The notes: a model not told the origin generated them from the letters alone. Shown: positions 8,183 to 16,888, numbered from the stretch's first letter. The stretch is 64,000 bases of DNA from Clostridium porci (GCF_009696375.1 NZ_VUMD01000010.1:82786-146785); one strand, 5' to 3'. Translations and numbers: made by a program.

Positions 8183-9352
8183 TTACCATCGACTGTGCCA
8201 GGCCAATCTGAGTCCCCGGATCATCCAAAATAGGGGAAGCAGAAGCGGAACCCGTTCAATGGCAGGGTAAAGAGCACTCATATATCTGTAATCAGGAAAA
8301 GCCCATCGCAGCTTTTTTCTCGTCTCATTCATTGCAGTCTTAAGTCTTGTTTTGAAGAGACGGCGTCTTTCTTTTCTGCGCTCCTTCTCTATTTCCTGTT
8401 TGATCATCTGTTCCAGTCCCAGCGCCTGAATATCTTCCTCTCTGTTCAGTATACCTTTTGTAAGAAGGCGGTTTTCAAGGGAATCATAGGTTTCTATTTC
8501 ATCCGGAAGCTGTGAAAAGTACGTGTCCTCCTTATTCCCGAACCACATATAGGAAATACGCAGAATCTTTTCTGCCAGCTTCTGTATCCGAAAGCCCTCC
8601 AAACGCTTTAGCATTTCCTCCTCCCCCAAAGTCTCCCTGCAGGACTTATGCAAAAGATACAAATCCAGCACTTCTCTCACGGTAAGCATATCCGTCACAT
8701 AGCGGTAGGCTGCTGTAGCCATGTTCAAAAGAAAGGCATCTTTTTTGTCAAGCGCCCGTATGTGCACATAAGGCTCCTCTATCTCAGCTCTCTCCAGAAT
8801 CAACTCCACATTTTTATGATAGGCTGCCGTCCTGAAGGGAAGCCTTCTGTATAGCTCTACTCTGAGTCCCTGTCCTTTTGCCAGGCACTCTCCCGCTCCT
8901 GTAAATATTTCTTCCGTCTCATAACCCAGATCAACCAGAAACCCCTTTGCAAGGGGATAATTTTCCGAATCCAGGATAATACGCAGAGGGCTGCGATCGG
9001 ATATCTCAGGAAGAGGATACAAAGACCGTACCTCCCCCCGTGAGATTACTGTGCAGGGAATCTCATACATATCCAGACATGCCAGTATCTCTCTGATAGA
9101 ATCATCCAGGCTTTCCTGATACATCAAAGCTTCCCGGTAGCGTTTGGAAAATAAGCCCCTCCACCTGTCTGGAAGAGCCTCTCCATCTCCCAAAATACCG
9201 AGATACACAATGTTGGCAACCTTATGGTAATCCGACAGACGATACATCCGTTCCCAATCCAGACGTTTATGCGCAATATGGATTCCCTTCTGACCAATGA
9301 TGGAAGCTACAATTCCTACCAGCAGGTGTCCCTCGAACAATAGTTGATTCAT
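8183..9352 (-). CDS. Nucleotidyltransferase-fold protein (NTP_transf_5-like), probably degenerate
   Basis: The 389-residue protein resembles the uncharacterised nucleotidyltransferase family PF14907: LFSKRYREALMYQESLDD at the N-terminal half, a strand region RSPLRIILDSENYPLAKGF followed by LVDLGYE, then GLRVELYRRLPF and the helical half ATAAYRYVTDMLTVREVLD. In active members the strand after the RS/RP motif reads like DIDLLV; here the equivalent LRIILD seems to lack the paired Asp residues, so catalysis is doubtful. The last ~60 residues are strongly basic. It is the last gene of fliD-fliS-fliT-like, which suggests a flagellum-related role, possibly filament modification. That is inference. 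Confidence 0.6.
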   Translation of the reverse strand: MNQLLFEGHLLVGIVASIIGQKGIHIAHKRLDWERMYRLSDYHKVANIVYLGILGDGEALPDRWRGLFSKRYREALMYQESLDDSIREILACLDMYEIPCTVISRGEVRSLYPLPEISDRSPLRIILDSENYPLAKGFLVDLGYETEEIFTGAGECLAKGQGLRVELYRRLPFRTAAYHKNVELILERAEIEEPYVHIRALDKKDAFLLNMATAAYRYVTDMLTVREVLDLYLLHKSCRETLGEEEMLKRLEGFRIQKLAEKILRISYMWFGNKEDTYFSQLPDEIETYDSLENRLLTKGILNREEDIQALGLEQMIKQEIEKERRKERRRLFKTRLKTAMNETRKKLRWAFPDYRYMSALYPAIERVPLLLPLFWMIRGLRLAWHSRW

Positions 9353-9373
9353 CTGTCTCTCCTATGCATGCTG

Positions 9374-9790
9374 CTATATCTTTATCGTTGTGCCATAGTA
9401 GGATTTCAGCCCAGCAACCCTCTGGCTAAGCCTCTTATCAGAGGCTTGAAGTCTTTCAACCATTTGGCAGATTTTTTTCCGAAGGGAGTATACCGCTCTT
9501 TCCTCTTCTCCCTCTTCACTGGCAGCCGAGGGCTCTGTACGGAAGAGCCAGCGGAGTTTCTGAAGGTTTTGAGCATTACTCTCACCCATCTTCCATATCT
9601 CCTCCATATATTCATCTGCCTTCGCCATCTCATCCGCCCGCATCTGAAGCGTTAGAAGGGCGGACGCCCGGTCATCCCTCCCCAAAGCGTCCTCAAGTTC
9701 TCTGGTAAGCCTTGCAATCTCTAATATAGAAGCATACCGCTTTTCAAGCAATTTTAAAACCTGCCTCATATCCAGCTCCATCTGCTCCAT
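9374..9790 (-). CDS. FliT-like flagellar chaperone (putative)
   Basis: A 138-residue, nearly all-helical acidic protein (MEQMELDMRQVLKLLEKRYA at the N-terminus, KSYYGTTIKI at the C-terminus). It has no signal peptide or membrane segment. The position immediately after fliS (3-base gap) and in the fliD operon is where FliT, the FliD chaperone, or FliT-like proteins occur in Firmicutes. Sequence similarity is weak, so the call rests mainly on size, helical character and context. The ribosome binding site AGAGGAT overlaps the fliS stop. Confidence 0.55.
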   Translation of the reverse strand: MEQMELDMRQVLKLLEKRYASILEIARLTRELEDALGRDDRASALLTLQMRADEMAKADEYMEEIWKMGESNAQNLQKLRWLFRTEPSAASEEGEEERAVYSLRKKICQMVERLQASDKRLSQRVAGLKSYYGTTIKI

Positions 9791-9793
9791 ATC

Positions 9794-10198
9794 TTATCCT
9801 CTTACTTCCGGCCGTACAGCTATATGGGTATCGTGCACCTTTCTGCTGGCCTGATCAAATCCGTCCCTCAGTTCGGAAAGGATGTGGCGGATACGCCCTA
9901 ATTCATCCTTTTGTCTGGCTCTTCCCGCCTTTACCCTGCTGATATCGTAAATAAGATAATGGTAGATCCGCTTCAAGTCTCTGCTGATCGGCTGTCTCAT
10001 ATCCAAAATATCCGTCAGATAACGTACAATCCTGGTGGTTCGCTCCAAGGAATCATCAAATTTCTCATAATCTGTTTCATTTAGAGCATACTCAGCCTTC
10101 ATCAGATTTTTGACAGCCTCGTCATATACCATAAGCAACAGCTCCAGAGGTGACATCGAATAAATACTCTTTTCCTTATATTGCTTGTATCCGTCCAT
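9794..10198 (-). CDS. fliS: Flagellin export chaperone FliS
   Basis: FliS binds flagellin in the cytoplasm and prevents premature polymerisation. The protein shows the family pattern YKQYKEKSIYSMSPLELLLM with VYDEAVKNLMKAEYAL following, then LTDILDMRQPISRDLKRIY and YHLIYDISRVKAG. I prefer ATG 10198 (134 aa, starting MDGYKQYKEK) because typical FliS proteins begin there and a GGAGG lies upstream; the longer frame from 10222 adds only eight residues over that site. It lies between fliD and the FliT-like gene. Confidence 0.93.
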   Translation of the reverse strand: MDGYKQYKEKSIYSMSPLELLLMVYDEAVKNLMKAEYALNETDYEKFDDSLERTTRIVRYLTDILDMRQPISRDLKRIYHYLIYDISRVKAGRARQKDELGRIRHILSELRDGFDQASRKVHDTHIAVRPEVRG

Positions 10199-10226
10199 TC
10201 CAATCCCTTTCCTCCATACCAATTCC

Positions 10227-12719
10227 CTATCCTCGAAGCTGAGATAACCAGCCAGACTGGGTATTCATCTGACTAATCAGGGTTTCCATGGTGGTAAACT
10301 GGGAAATATACCGATCCTGCTCTGTTTTCAGCTGAGTCCTCAGCTTTTCTATGGTGCTCTGCATGTCCTTAAGCTGATTATAAATCAGATTGTTCATAGC
10401 AGACAACGGTATCTTGCCCGATCCTGCCTCTTCTATCAAACGTCCATAGGAATTACCATTTCTGCTGGCATATTTGGTTGCGTATGGAGTCAAGGTATCC
10501 TCCACAATCTGAGACAGCCCCTTCTTTATATCTCCTCCGCCGGTAAATATCTGTCCTACCTTTTCAGGGTCCTTTTCCATAGCTGCCCTGAAGGCGGACT
10601 CATCAAACACCAGGGTTCCGCCATCTCTCATATCATCAGAATACGTAATTCCTATCTCCTTGAGTTTTTCAAAATCCGCTCCGCTATTCAGAAACTTAAG
10701 AAATACGCCTTCTACATCCGCTCCCAAATCCCGGAGCGTTGTGTCACCATACAGAATACCCTCCTTCGCCTTCTTCTCCCAATTCTTGATGGATTCCTCT
10801 GACATCTCCTTTTTTTGCTCATCTGTCAAAGGGCCATAGCTGGAATCAGAGCGGGTCGTTACCTGAGTGTTGATTTCTGTTACAAGAGCATTGTAATCCT
10901 CAAAGAATTTTTTAACCGTTTCTACAGCAGAATCTACATTGGCCTTTGCGCTAAAAGTAACAGAGCCGGATATATCGCTATTGTCCCAGGTATTCTTTGC
11001 TGCATCGTATTTATCAGCATTAAACACACCTGATACCGTGACTGAGAGACCCTCTAAATCAAAGGTATTGGAGGAACGCTCCAGGGTTACGTTCATTCCG
11101 TTGCCGTAGCTTACGCCGATAATGGCATCTTGACCGTCTGTAAAGCCTGCCATTTTATCATACTTGCCGTCAGTCCCCTTTTGTCCAAAAAGCTTCTGGG
11201 CTAATTCGGAATCCAATGAAATCTGGCGTCCCTTTCCTGTTTCGGAGGAAACCAGTGCAAACTCGCCGGTTGCATCTACATAGGTAGCTTTCACTCCTGC
11301 CTCTGCGGTAGAGTTGATCTTGTCCACAATGTCGCTTATGGAGCTGCGGTTGGTAAGCCCTTCTATGGATACTCCGTTAATTACCAGATTAAGCTTGCCA
11401 TCTGCCGGAAAAGCATCTGTATCGGTTTTCTGCAATCCAAGAACACTGGCGTTATCCTCAAGGGTACCGCTTACATTCAGCTTATTAGAAGCTCCTGAGA
11501 CAATTCCCCAGTTTTTCAAAATGCTCTTATCATCGGATGTAATTGAAACTGTATCGCTTCCCTTCGTGGCAGAAAAGGATAAAGCTCCTGTCGAATCAAT
11601 CTTTGCCTCAACCTTTCCAGTTCCAAAGGCCTTGTCCAGACGGGACTGGATATTTGCTTTAAAGGCCTCCATCTTCTGAGCCTTGTCAGATATGCTATTT
11701 AAAGCGGCAGCCTCATCACTTGTAATCAAAGTGATCTCCTTGCTGGAACCGTTAAAGGTAAAGGTAACTGCTTTATCTTTCATGTAATCAATTGCATTCT
11801 GCTTGCCAATATAGGTATTTGTAAAACCTGTTGAATTTATCTCCACGCTTTTTTTATACTCCTCCAGGCTGATTCCGTCATCATATTGAGCCTTGTTTCC
11901 ATCTTGAGAGTCAAACCCAAAAGCAGAAAGTGCAGAAGAATTATTCTGTATCGAATAACCGGAGGAAGCAAACTTGCCGTTACCGGCATCTTCAATCAGC
12001 ATTTTATCTGAATTCTCATCATAACGGAACTTAATAGCTTCTGAAAGCTTTGTATCTCCCAAGGTCTGGTTAGACTGCTCAATGGCCTTATTCAGCTGGT
12101 CTGCGAGGTCTGAAGGAGCTGCCGTATAATCAATGGTCTGAACCTTTCCGGCATCATCCTTGTAAGTGGAGGGCAGGGTAAAGATGACACTATTTTTAAA
12201 AGCCTTTTCTTTATCATTCCACTGTCCGAAACGCAGCTGGGTTCCTTCCAGCTTGGAATACTGAAAATCCTGAGACAGATCCGTCAGCTTTGTCTCAAGG
12301 CTGCCTCCTGTATATGACGACGACTTTCGTACAGAGGACGTAGCTAACTGCTTTACTCCAAGAATGGACAGCTGATCCGTCAGCTTAGAAGTTCCGGAAG
12401 CCTTGATAAGCTTAGTATACTCGTCCTTTCCCTGTACTGTAATCTGATTCCGCGCAAACACACTGCCATTTTTTAAGCTGTTGGATGAAGCATAGCTGAA
12501 ATAATTATCATACAAGTCCAGAATCTTCCCGCTTATGCTTTGATATGCTTCCTGCTTCCATTCCAGATTGGTCATCGCCTTTTTCTGGTTTCTTATTTTG
12601 GTTGAAGTGCCCAGAGTCATCTGTTCTATAATAGAGTCCCGATCAATACCGGAAGTCATCCCTCCGAATCCTCTAAGGGCTGTGTTCCCTAAACTGCTTG
12701 TTCCCGATACGCTGGCCAT
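10227..12719 (-). CDS. fliD: Flagellar cap protein FliD (HAP2), long form
   Basis: FliD caps the growing filament and guides flagellin polymerisation. The N-terminus (LRGFGGMTSGIDRDSIIEQM, then KIRNQKKAMTNLEWKQEAY) and the C-terminus (STIEKLRTQLKTEQDRYISQ, then FTTMETLISQMNTQSGWL) are classical. The start is ATG 12719, with AAAGGAG nine bases upstream. At 830 residues it is far longer than the B. subtilis protein (about 500); the extra length lies in the exposed middle, with several repeat-like Ig-type segments. The outward-facing domains vary most and may be adhesive, as reported for FliD in other bacteria. It is the first gene of the fliD-fliS-fliT-like operon. Confidence 0.93.
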   Translation of the reverse strand: MASVSGTSSLGNTALRGFGGMTSGIDRDSIIEQMTLGTSTKIRNQKKAMTNLEWKQEAYQSISGKILDLYDNYFSYASSNSLKNGSVFARNQITVQGKDEYTKLIKASGTSKLTDQLSILGVKQLATSSVRKSSSYTGGSLETKLTDLSQDFQYSKLEGTQLRFGQWNDKEKAFKNSVIFTLPSTYKDDAGKVQTIDYTAAPSDLADQLNKAIEQSNQTLGDTKLSEAIKFRYDENSDKMLIEDAGNGKFASSGYSIQNNSSALSAFGFDSQDGNKAQYDDGISLEEYKKSVEINSTGFTNTYIGKQNAIDYMKDKAVTFTFNGSSKEITLITSDEAAALNSISDKAQKMEAFKANIQSRLDKAFGTGKVEAKIDSTGALSFSATKGSDTVSITSDDKSILKNWGIVSGASNKLNVSGTLEDNASVLGLQKTDTDAFPADGKLNLVINGVSIEGLTNRSSISDIVDKINSTAEAGVKATYVDATGEFALVSSETGKGRQISLDSELAQKLFGQKGTDGKYDKMAGFTDGQDAIIGVSYGNGMNVTLERSSNTFDLEGLSVTVSGVFNADKYDAAKNTWDNSDISGSVTFSAKANVDSAVETVKKFFEDYNALVTEINTQVTTRSDSSYGPLTDEQKKEMSEESIKNWEKKAKEGILYGDTTLRDLGADVEGVFLKFLNSGADFEKLKEIGITYSDDMRDGGTLVFDESAFRAAMEKDPEKVGQIFTGGGDIKKGLSQIVEDTLTPYATKYASRNGNSYGRLIEEAGSGKIPLSAMNNLIYNQLKDMQSTIEKLRTQLKTEQDRYISQFTTMETLISQMNTQSGWLSQLRG

Positions 12720-12802
12720 AAGCAATTACTCCTTTCAGTTTTATCTGCCATACACAAATTTTTAAGAATCTTTGAGAAAATCATATTTTTATCTATACTT
12801 AT

Positions 12803-12829
12803 TTATCGACATGTTATATAATAAAAATA
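12803..12829 (-). promoter_or_regulatory. Possible sigma-D promoter for fliD
   Basis: On the minus strand TATT, 15 bases, GTCGATAA lies about 85 bases before the fliD start. The -10 matches seven of eight positions of GCCGATAA, but the -35 is poor. fliD is sigma-D-dependent in B. subtilis. This is a weak candidate. Confidence 0.35.
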
Positions 12830-12886
12830 ATATCTGAGAGAAGCATTTTTTATCTATAATCCCATCATTATTGGAGGTATTATATT

Positions 12887-13672
12887 TTGTCTATCATCAT
12901 AACTGTTTCCAATCAGAAAGGTGGAGTTGGAAAGACTACGACTGCCGCGGCCTTGGCTTCCGGCATTATTCTTGTTGGAAAAAAAGTGCTTGGTATCGAT
13001 CTTGACCCTCAGGGTAATCTGGGCTTTTGTCTGGGAGCAGATCCGGAGCATCCTTACTCTGTCCTGGACGTTCTCAACGGCTCTGCCTCTGTTCAGGATG
13101 CTGTCTGCCATGCAGATTCCTGCGATCTGCTAATTTCAGATATCACCCTTAGCAGCAGCGGATTGGAAATTATTCCATCCTCCCGTGAATATATTTTAAA
13201 AAATGCCATCGCGCCTATTATAAACGACTACGATTACATTATTATAGATACTCCTCCGGCGCTGAATCTCCTTACAGTTAATGCATATGCCGTATCCGAT
13301 TTTCTGATCATCCCTCTGGCTTCCGATATTTTGAGTCTGGTTGGTCTTACCCAGCTAAAGGAAACCATTGAGTCTGTCCAAAACACCTTTAATCCCAACC
13401 TAAATGTTTTGGGTATTCTTTTAACCAAATATAACCGCCGCACACTGCTCTCCAGAGACGTTTTTGAAATGGCTCAGCAGCTTGCCGCCCAAATTAACTC
13501 CAGGGTATTTCACACAAAGATACGAAGCGGAGTTGCCATCGCTGAGGCTCCTGCTCATGGAGAGAGTATCTTCTCCTACAATCCCCGCTCCGGGGCAGTG
13601 AGGGATTATGCCGAATTTATACATGAAATATCAGATGACATTCATCTAAAAGGAGGAGAAGCCAATGGCTAA
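12887..13672 (+). CDS. ParA/Soj-family partitioning ATPase
   Basis: This 261-residue protein begins with a deviant Walker A motif (SNQKGGVGKTTTAAALASG), has LGIDLDPQGN as the A' motif and YDYIIIDTPPALNLLTVNAY as Walker B, all typical of ParA/Soj. The start codon is TTG, with TTGGAGG upstream. It has no C-terminal amphipathic MinD-type tail that I can see. ParA proteins position cargo such as plasmids, chemoreceptor arrays or flagellar machinery. There is no parB next to it; instead a ComFB-domain gene overlaps it by 8 bases. Its position between fliD and the fla/che operon suggests a role in placing motility or chemotaxis components, but this is inference. Confidence 0.85.
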   Translation: MSIIITVSNQKGGVGKTTTAAALASGIILVGKKVLGIDLDPQGNLGFCLGADPEHPYSVLDVLNGSASVQDAVCHADSCDLLISDITLSSSGLEIIPSSREYILKNAIAPIINDYDYIIIDTPPALNLLTVNAYAVSDFLIIPLASDILSLVGLTQLKETIESVQNTFNPNLNVLGILLTKYNRRTLLSRDVFEMAQQLAAQINSRVFHTKIRSGVAIAEAPAHGESIFSYNPRSGAVRDYAEFIHEISDDIHLKGGEANG

Positions 13673-14261
13673 AAAGACAAACAAAACCTCACATATTCTA
13701 GATCTTATCACCAACGGCCCCTCTGGAGAATCCAGCGGCGCCCAGAAACCAGATATCCCTGCTTCCGATAAAGGCCGGGAGCAGATAACCCGAGCCACTT
13801 CCTCAAAGAAGGTGACGGTTGTAGATGAAACCAGCCGCAACGACCACCTTTCCGGTGAAATTCTCTCCAGCCTGACGGAGGAGCTAAAGGGAGAGCTTAA
13901 GAACACCGGGCGGACTCCCTGCCTTGACCCTGTTCCTGATTGCTATTTCAACCAGGGCCTTTCGGCAAAGGAATATACCTTTGTTAATATCATGGAGCGC
14001 CTGCTTCTCCGCCAGGATTTGGACTCTTATTTTAAAGAGTATCAAGTCTGCACCTGCAAACGCTGCCGGGCGGATGTATACGCACTGACTTTATCCAACC
14101 TTCCTGCAAAATATGTAGTGGTGAGCCGCGACTCTCTTTCACTCCTTCTGGGATATTATGAAAACCAATTTAAAATACGCATAATGACAGAATTGATCAA
14201 AGCCTGTATTACAATACGGGATACGCCCCGGCATTCCCTTAAGACCCCTGAGCTTGTCTGA
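13665..14261 (+). CDS. ComFB-domain protein
   Basis: The 198-residue protein has a low-complexity N-terminal half and a C-terminal ComFB-like domain (residues ~100-190): KEYTFVNIMERLLLRQDLD, then the Cys cluster VCTCKRCRADVYALTLSNLP and AKYVVVSRDS. The CxCxxCxxD pattern is characteristic. ComFB proteins were named from the B. subtilis comF operon, and members have been reported as cyclic-dinucleotide receptors affecting motility. It overlaps the parA gene by 8 bases and has a GGAGG within parA, so the two are translationally coupled. A ParA-ComFB pair by a flagellar locus could link second-messenger levels to localisation of motility components. That is inference. Confidence 0.75.
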   Translation: MAKKTNKTSHILDLITNGPSGESSGAQKPDIPASDKGREQITRATSSKKVTVVDETSRNDHLSGEILSSLTEELKGELKNTGRTPCLDPVPDCYFNQGLSAKEYTFVNIMERLLLRQDLDSYFKEYQVCTCKRCRADVYALTLSNLPAKYVVVSRDSLSLLLGYYENQFKIRIMTELIKACITIRDTPRHSLKTPELV

Positions 14262-14304
14262 CAGCAGCGGTACATAAATAATCAATACCTAACCGTCAAA
14301 TGAT

Positions 14305-14356
14305 ATGATACCCTCAAGTAGTGTGCCAACCTATAAAATACTACTTGGGGTGTCAT
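14305..14356. repeat. Imperfect inverted repeat
   Basis: Arms around CAAGTAGT (14315-14322) and ACTACTTG (14340-14347), extended imperfectly to about 17 bases, flank a 17-base loop. There is no T-tract on the plus side. It may be a weak terminator for the ComFB gene or the end of a decayed mobile element; a short minus-strand reading frame ends inside it. Confidence 0.4.
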
Positions 14357-14438
14357 ACTGAGGCAGGTGGTTCTTCATTTCCCATGTCTTCGTTCCCCAT
14401 CTGAGGTACTCCAACACACTCAACTGACTAAGGCCGTT

Positions 14439-14489
14439 AATAATAGCGGTATGCTTCCGTAAAAAATTAGCAAGCATACCGCTATTATT
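14439..14489. terminator. Bidirectional terminator between comFB and the fla/che operon
   Basis: A perfect 18-bp stem (AATAATAGCGGTATGCTT at 14439-14456, complement at 14472-14489) with a 15-base loop lies between the convergent ComFB gene and the last gene of the long minus-strand operon. The flanks are T/A-rich on both sides. Confidence 0.8.
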
Positions 14490-14506
14490 TGTTCCTATCC
14501 TCTGAA

Positions 14507-15439
14507 TCAGGACTGCCAAAGGGCCTCTTCCTCCAATGTAAGAATCCGATCCACCTCACGGGTTATATTCTCCTCTATAAAGGTTAAAAACCCTTCCAGA
14601 GGGAGTCCTCCCCGTTCTGCCAGGGCATAAGCCCGTTCATACTCCCATTCCTCCCTTGTAACCGAATCACCGTTGACTCTATAATCAGCTCCATCCCATT
14701 GATCCATCTCTACTGTAAAGCTCCAGCGCTGTTCAAATCTGGGACTGCTGTCTTCCATCTGAAAAAGCTGCAGGCTGCCATCTGAGCCCTGAATCTCCAG
14801 CCATACCTCCTGCTTATCAGCGTCCAGGTAGATAGAGCTTCCGCCTGCAGCCGTATCTCCAGAATTCGCCAGATCAAATTCTGCGGCAGCCAGAAGCGTT
14901 TTCTCCTCTTTATCCCATACGGCAACAGACATTATACGACTATCTGTCCCATTGCCGTCCTTTATCACAAGATCCCTGTATCCATCTCCATTGAGATCAG
15001 AAAAAAGAAAAACAGGCTGACGGCCCTGGGCCTCTGCACTTTTGTACCACTTGCTGCTTTGGGCAGACTTCAGGCTGCTTAGGATCTTTCTTCGGTAAGC
15101 GTCATATTCCTTCAATTCTGAACCGTCCGAACCTGCGTAACGTCCATCTGGAGCAAATGTATGAAAACACATAGCGCCATCCGGCCCCATATAATATCGT
15201 TTTCCATCCTGCTGGTTCAGTACCCAGCCTGTTTTCATATAGCCGGACGAATCTACATAATAAACCTTTCCAGCATCTTCAATCCACTCGTCCTTCACCG
15301 GTTCTCCCGGCTGATAGCAGTACATCCACCTGCCATTCTCAGCCTGATCCCACTCTCCCTGGGCTTTAGCCTGAGCTTCAAAGGCCAGGGCCAAAATCAG
15401 ACCAATCGCAGAAGCGCTGATGATAAAATGTTTTTTCAC
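14507..15439 (-). CDS. Secreted protein with cell-wall-binding repeats
   Basis: The start is GTG with GAGGAG six bases upstream. A signal peptide (hydrophobic SASAIGLILALAFEAQAKA) is followed by choline/glucan-binding-type repeats: GRWMYCYQPGEPVKDEWIED, then GKVYYVDSSGYMKTGWV and GKRYYMGPDGAM. The second half contains SDLNGDGYRDLVIKDGN, an FG-GAP/EF-hand-like calcium loop, and a beta-rich region. It probably binds the cell wall through the Trp/Tyr repeats. It sits 33 bases downstream of the bacteriohemerythrin gene and is the last gene before the bidirectional terminator, so it is likely in the fla/che operon. The enzymatic role, if any, is unknown. Confidence 0.75.
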   Translation of the reverse strand: MKKHFIISASAIGLILALAFEAQAKAQGEWDQAENGRWMYCYQPGEPVKDEWIEDAGKVYYVDSSGYMKTGWVLNQQDGKRYYMGPDGAMCFHTFAPDGRYAGSDGSELKEYDAYRRKILSSLKSAQSSKWYKSAEAQGRQPVFLFSDLNGDGYRDLVIKDGNGTDSRIMSVAVWDKEEKTLLAAAEFDLANSGDTAAGGSSIYLDADKQEVWLEIQGSDGSLQLFQMEDSSPRFEQRWSFTVEMDQWDGADYRVNGDSVTREEWEYERAYALAERGGLPLEGFLTFIEENITREVDRILTLEEEALWQS

Positions 15440-15472
15440 TTCCAGCTCCTCTCTATGATTTCTGCTCTCTGC

Positions 15473-15868
15473 TTAATGTTTTAAGAACTCAGCTAATTTT
15501 TTATCCTCGCTGCGAATGTGGCTTACCAGAACTCCGATATGCTGGTTCATCTTGCTTAAGGCAGATATGGTGGGACCGTCCGTCTCTATCTCTTTGCAAA
15601 TATTATTCAGAGTTTGAGTATATCCTCCATGAAACTGTCTATGGTAAGCATACCCCGGATAATGGCTGTTCTTCTGCAGATTTTCCTCATCCCGAAAATG
15701 CTTTATTACATAGTCGCCCAGAAACTGGGCTGTACTCTTTATAGTCATCCTTCCCTTACCAGCAGAGCAAGCGTCCATCAGTGTATTCACTGCATCAAAT
15801 AACTGCCGGTGTTCACTGTCAATCAGCGTGTTTCCTGTCTCAAGATCTTTTGTAACTTCATATTTCAT
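15473..15868 (-). CDS. Bacteriohemerythrin
   Basis: This small diiron-carboxylate protein binds O2 reversibly. The iron-ligand pattern is complete: His in LIDSEHRQLF, His and Glu in VIKHFRDEENL, His residues in YPGYAYHRQFHGGY, and His/Asp in VSHIRSEDKKLAEFL. Length is 131 aa from ATG 15868, where an AAAGGAA site precedes the conserved N-terminus; the longer frame from 15901 adds 11 residues. In an anaerobe it may detoxify or sense oxygen. It lies directly downstream of cheV in the motility operon, which fits oxygen-related behaviour (inference). Confidence 0.9.
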   Translation of the reverse strand: MKYEVTKDLETGNTLIDSEHRQLFDAVNTLMDACSAGKGRMTIKSTAQFLGDYVIKHFRDEENLQKNSHYPGYAYHRQFHGGYTQTLNNICKEIETDGPTISALSKMNQHIGVLVSHIRSEDKKLAEFLKH

Positions 15869-15898
15869 TTTATATTCATTCCTTTCCCTTTGCTCAGG

Positions 15899-15941
15899 CA
15901 CAAAACGCTATGAAAGAGGCTTTCATCCCAAGCATTTTGTG
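15899..15941 (-). other. Stem-loop between cheV and bacteriohemerythrin
   Basis: CACAAAA/TTTTGTG and CTTTCAT/ATGAAAG segments form an interrupted stem. There is no clear T-tract on the minus strand, so it could be a partial terminator or an mRNA-processing signal that sets hemerythrin levels apart from cheV. Confidence 0.4.
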
Positions 15942-15967
15942 TTATAGTAAATTTAATTGTATTTCTA

Positions 15968-16888
15968 TTATGCAAAAGAGCGCTGTAAAAGCTCATCTAT
16001 TACCGCTACCAGGTGCCCGATTTCAGGCTTTGCAAGCTGCTCGTCCGCTCCCAGTTCCTTTCCCTTAATGCGCATTTGTTCGTTAATCAGAGAAGAGAAA
16101 ATAATTACGGGAATCTTCCGCAGCCTTTCATCTGACTTAACCAGCTTCGTCAACCGGTGTCCATCCATCTCCGGCATTTCAATATCTGTTATAATCAGCT
16201 TTACCTTATCATAGAGAGCATCCTCTGATCGAATCTCACGGAGAAAGTCCCAGGCTTCCTGGCCATTATTAAAATTCTTAATATTTATAAAGCCTGCCCG
16301 TTCCAGGCAGTCATTGATCATCCTCTGAAGCAGGATGGAATCCTCCGCGATCACAATGGGGCTTTCGCAGAGAGGTCTGTCTCCCATCTGCTCTACCTCC
16401 GCTACCTGGATGGTGGTCTCCGGCGCAATCTCTGCCACAATTTTTTCAAAATCCAAAATAGTTACTAGAACATCGTCACATTGGGCTATACCCGTGGCAA
16501 CGCTCTCATCCCCCTGGGACAAGGTTTTGTCCGGCTTCTGAATATCCTTCCAGGAAATCCTGCTGATTCCCTCAATGCTCTGAACCCGGAACGCAACTGT
16601 CATCTTATTGAAATTGGTTATAATAAACAGATCCCGGTATTGATGCTCCAGCCTGTTCCCGGTGAGATAAAAACCTAGATCAATCACTGTAATCAGCGTA
16701 TCCCTCGGTTTAAATATCCCTTCTACGGCAGGATGCGCATGAGGCATGATTTTCACATGCTCACTCATCATGATTTCCTTTACCTTAGCCACATTAATTC
16801 CATAAAATTCTCCTGCAATGGTAAACTTCATGATCTCAATTTCATTCGTCCCCGATTCCAGCAAAATTCCTTCCTGTTCCTTTTCCAA
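15968..16888 (-). CDS. cheV: Chemotaxis coupling protein CheV
   Basis: This 306-residue protein has an N-terminal CheW domain (residues ~15-150: IEIMKFTIAGEFYGINVAKV) and a C-terminal receiver domain (residues ~175-300) with the acidic pair in VIAEDS, the phosphoacceptor Asp in IITDIEMPEMDG, and the Lys in QLAKPEIG. CheV couples receptors to CheA and contributes to adaptation. The start is a TTG, preceded by GGAGAGGAG. It is adjacent to cheD and cheC, in line with the CheC/CheD/CheV adaptation systems of Firmicutes. No stand-alone CheW or CheA is in the window. Confidence 0.94.
   Translation of the reverse strand: MEKEQEGILLESGTNEIEIMKFTIAGEFYGINVAKVKEIMMSEHVKIMPHAHPAVEGIFKPRDTLITVIDLGFYLTGNRLEHQYRDLFIITNFNKMTVAFRVQSIEGISRISWKDIQKPDKTLSQGDESVATGIAQCDDVLVTILDFEKIVAEIAPETTIQVAEVEQMGDRPLCESPIVIAEDSILLQRMINDCLERAGFINIKNFNNGQEAWDFLREIRSEDALYDKVKLIITDIEMPEMDGHRLTKLVKSDERLRKIPVIIFSSLINEQMRIKGKELGADEQLAKPEIGHLVAVIDELLQRSFA

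Noticed and set aside
14331..14519. 62-codon minus-strand ORF as transposase remnant
   Set aside because: Contains the perfect terminator hairpin (14439-14489), has no recognisable family match and overlaps the next gene; mobile-element origin cannot be supported.
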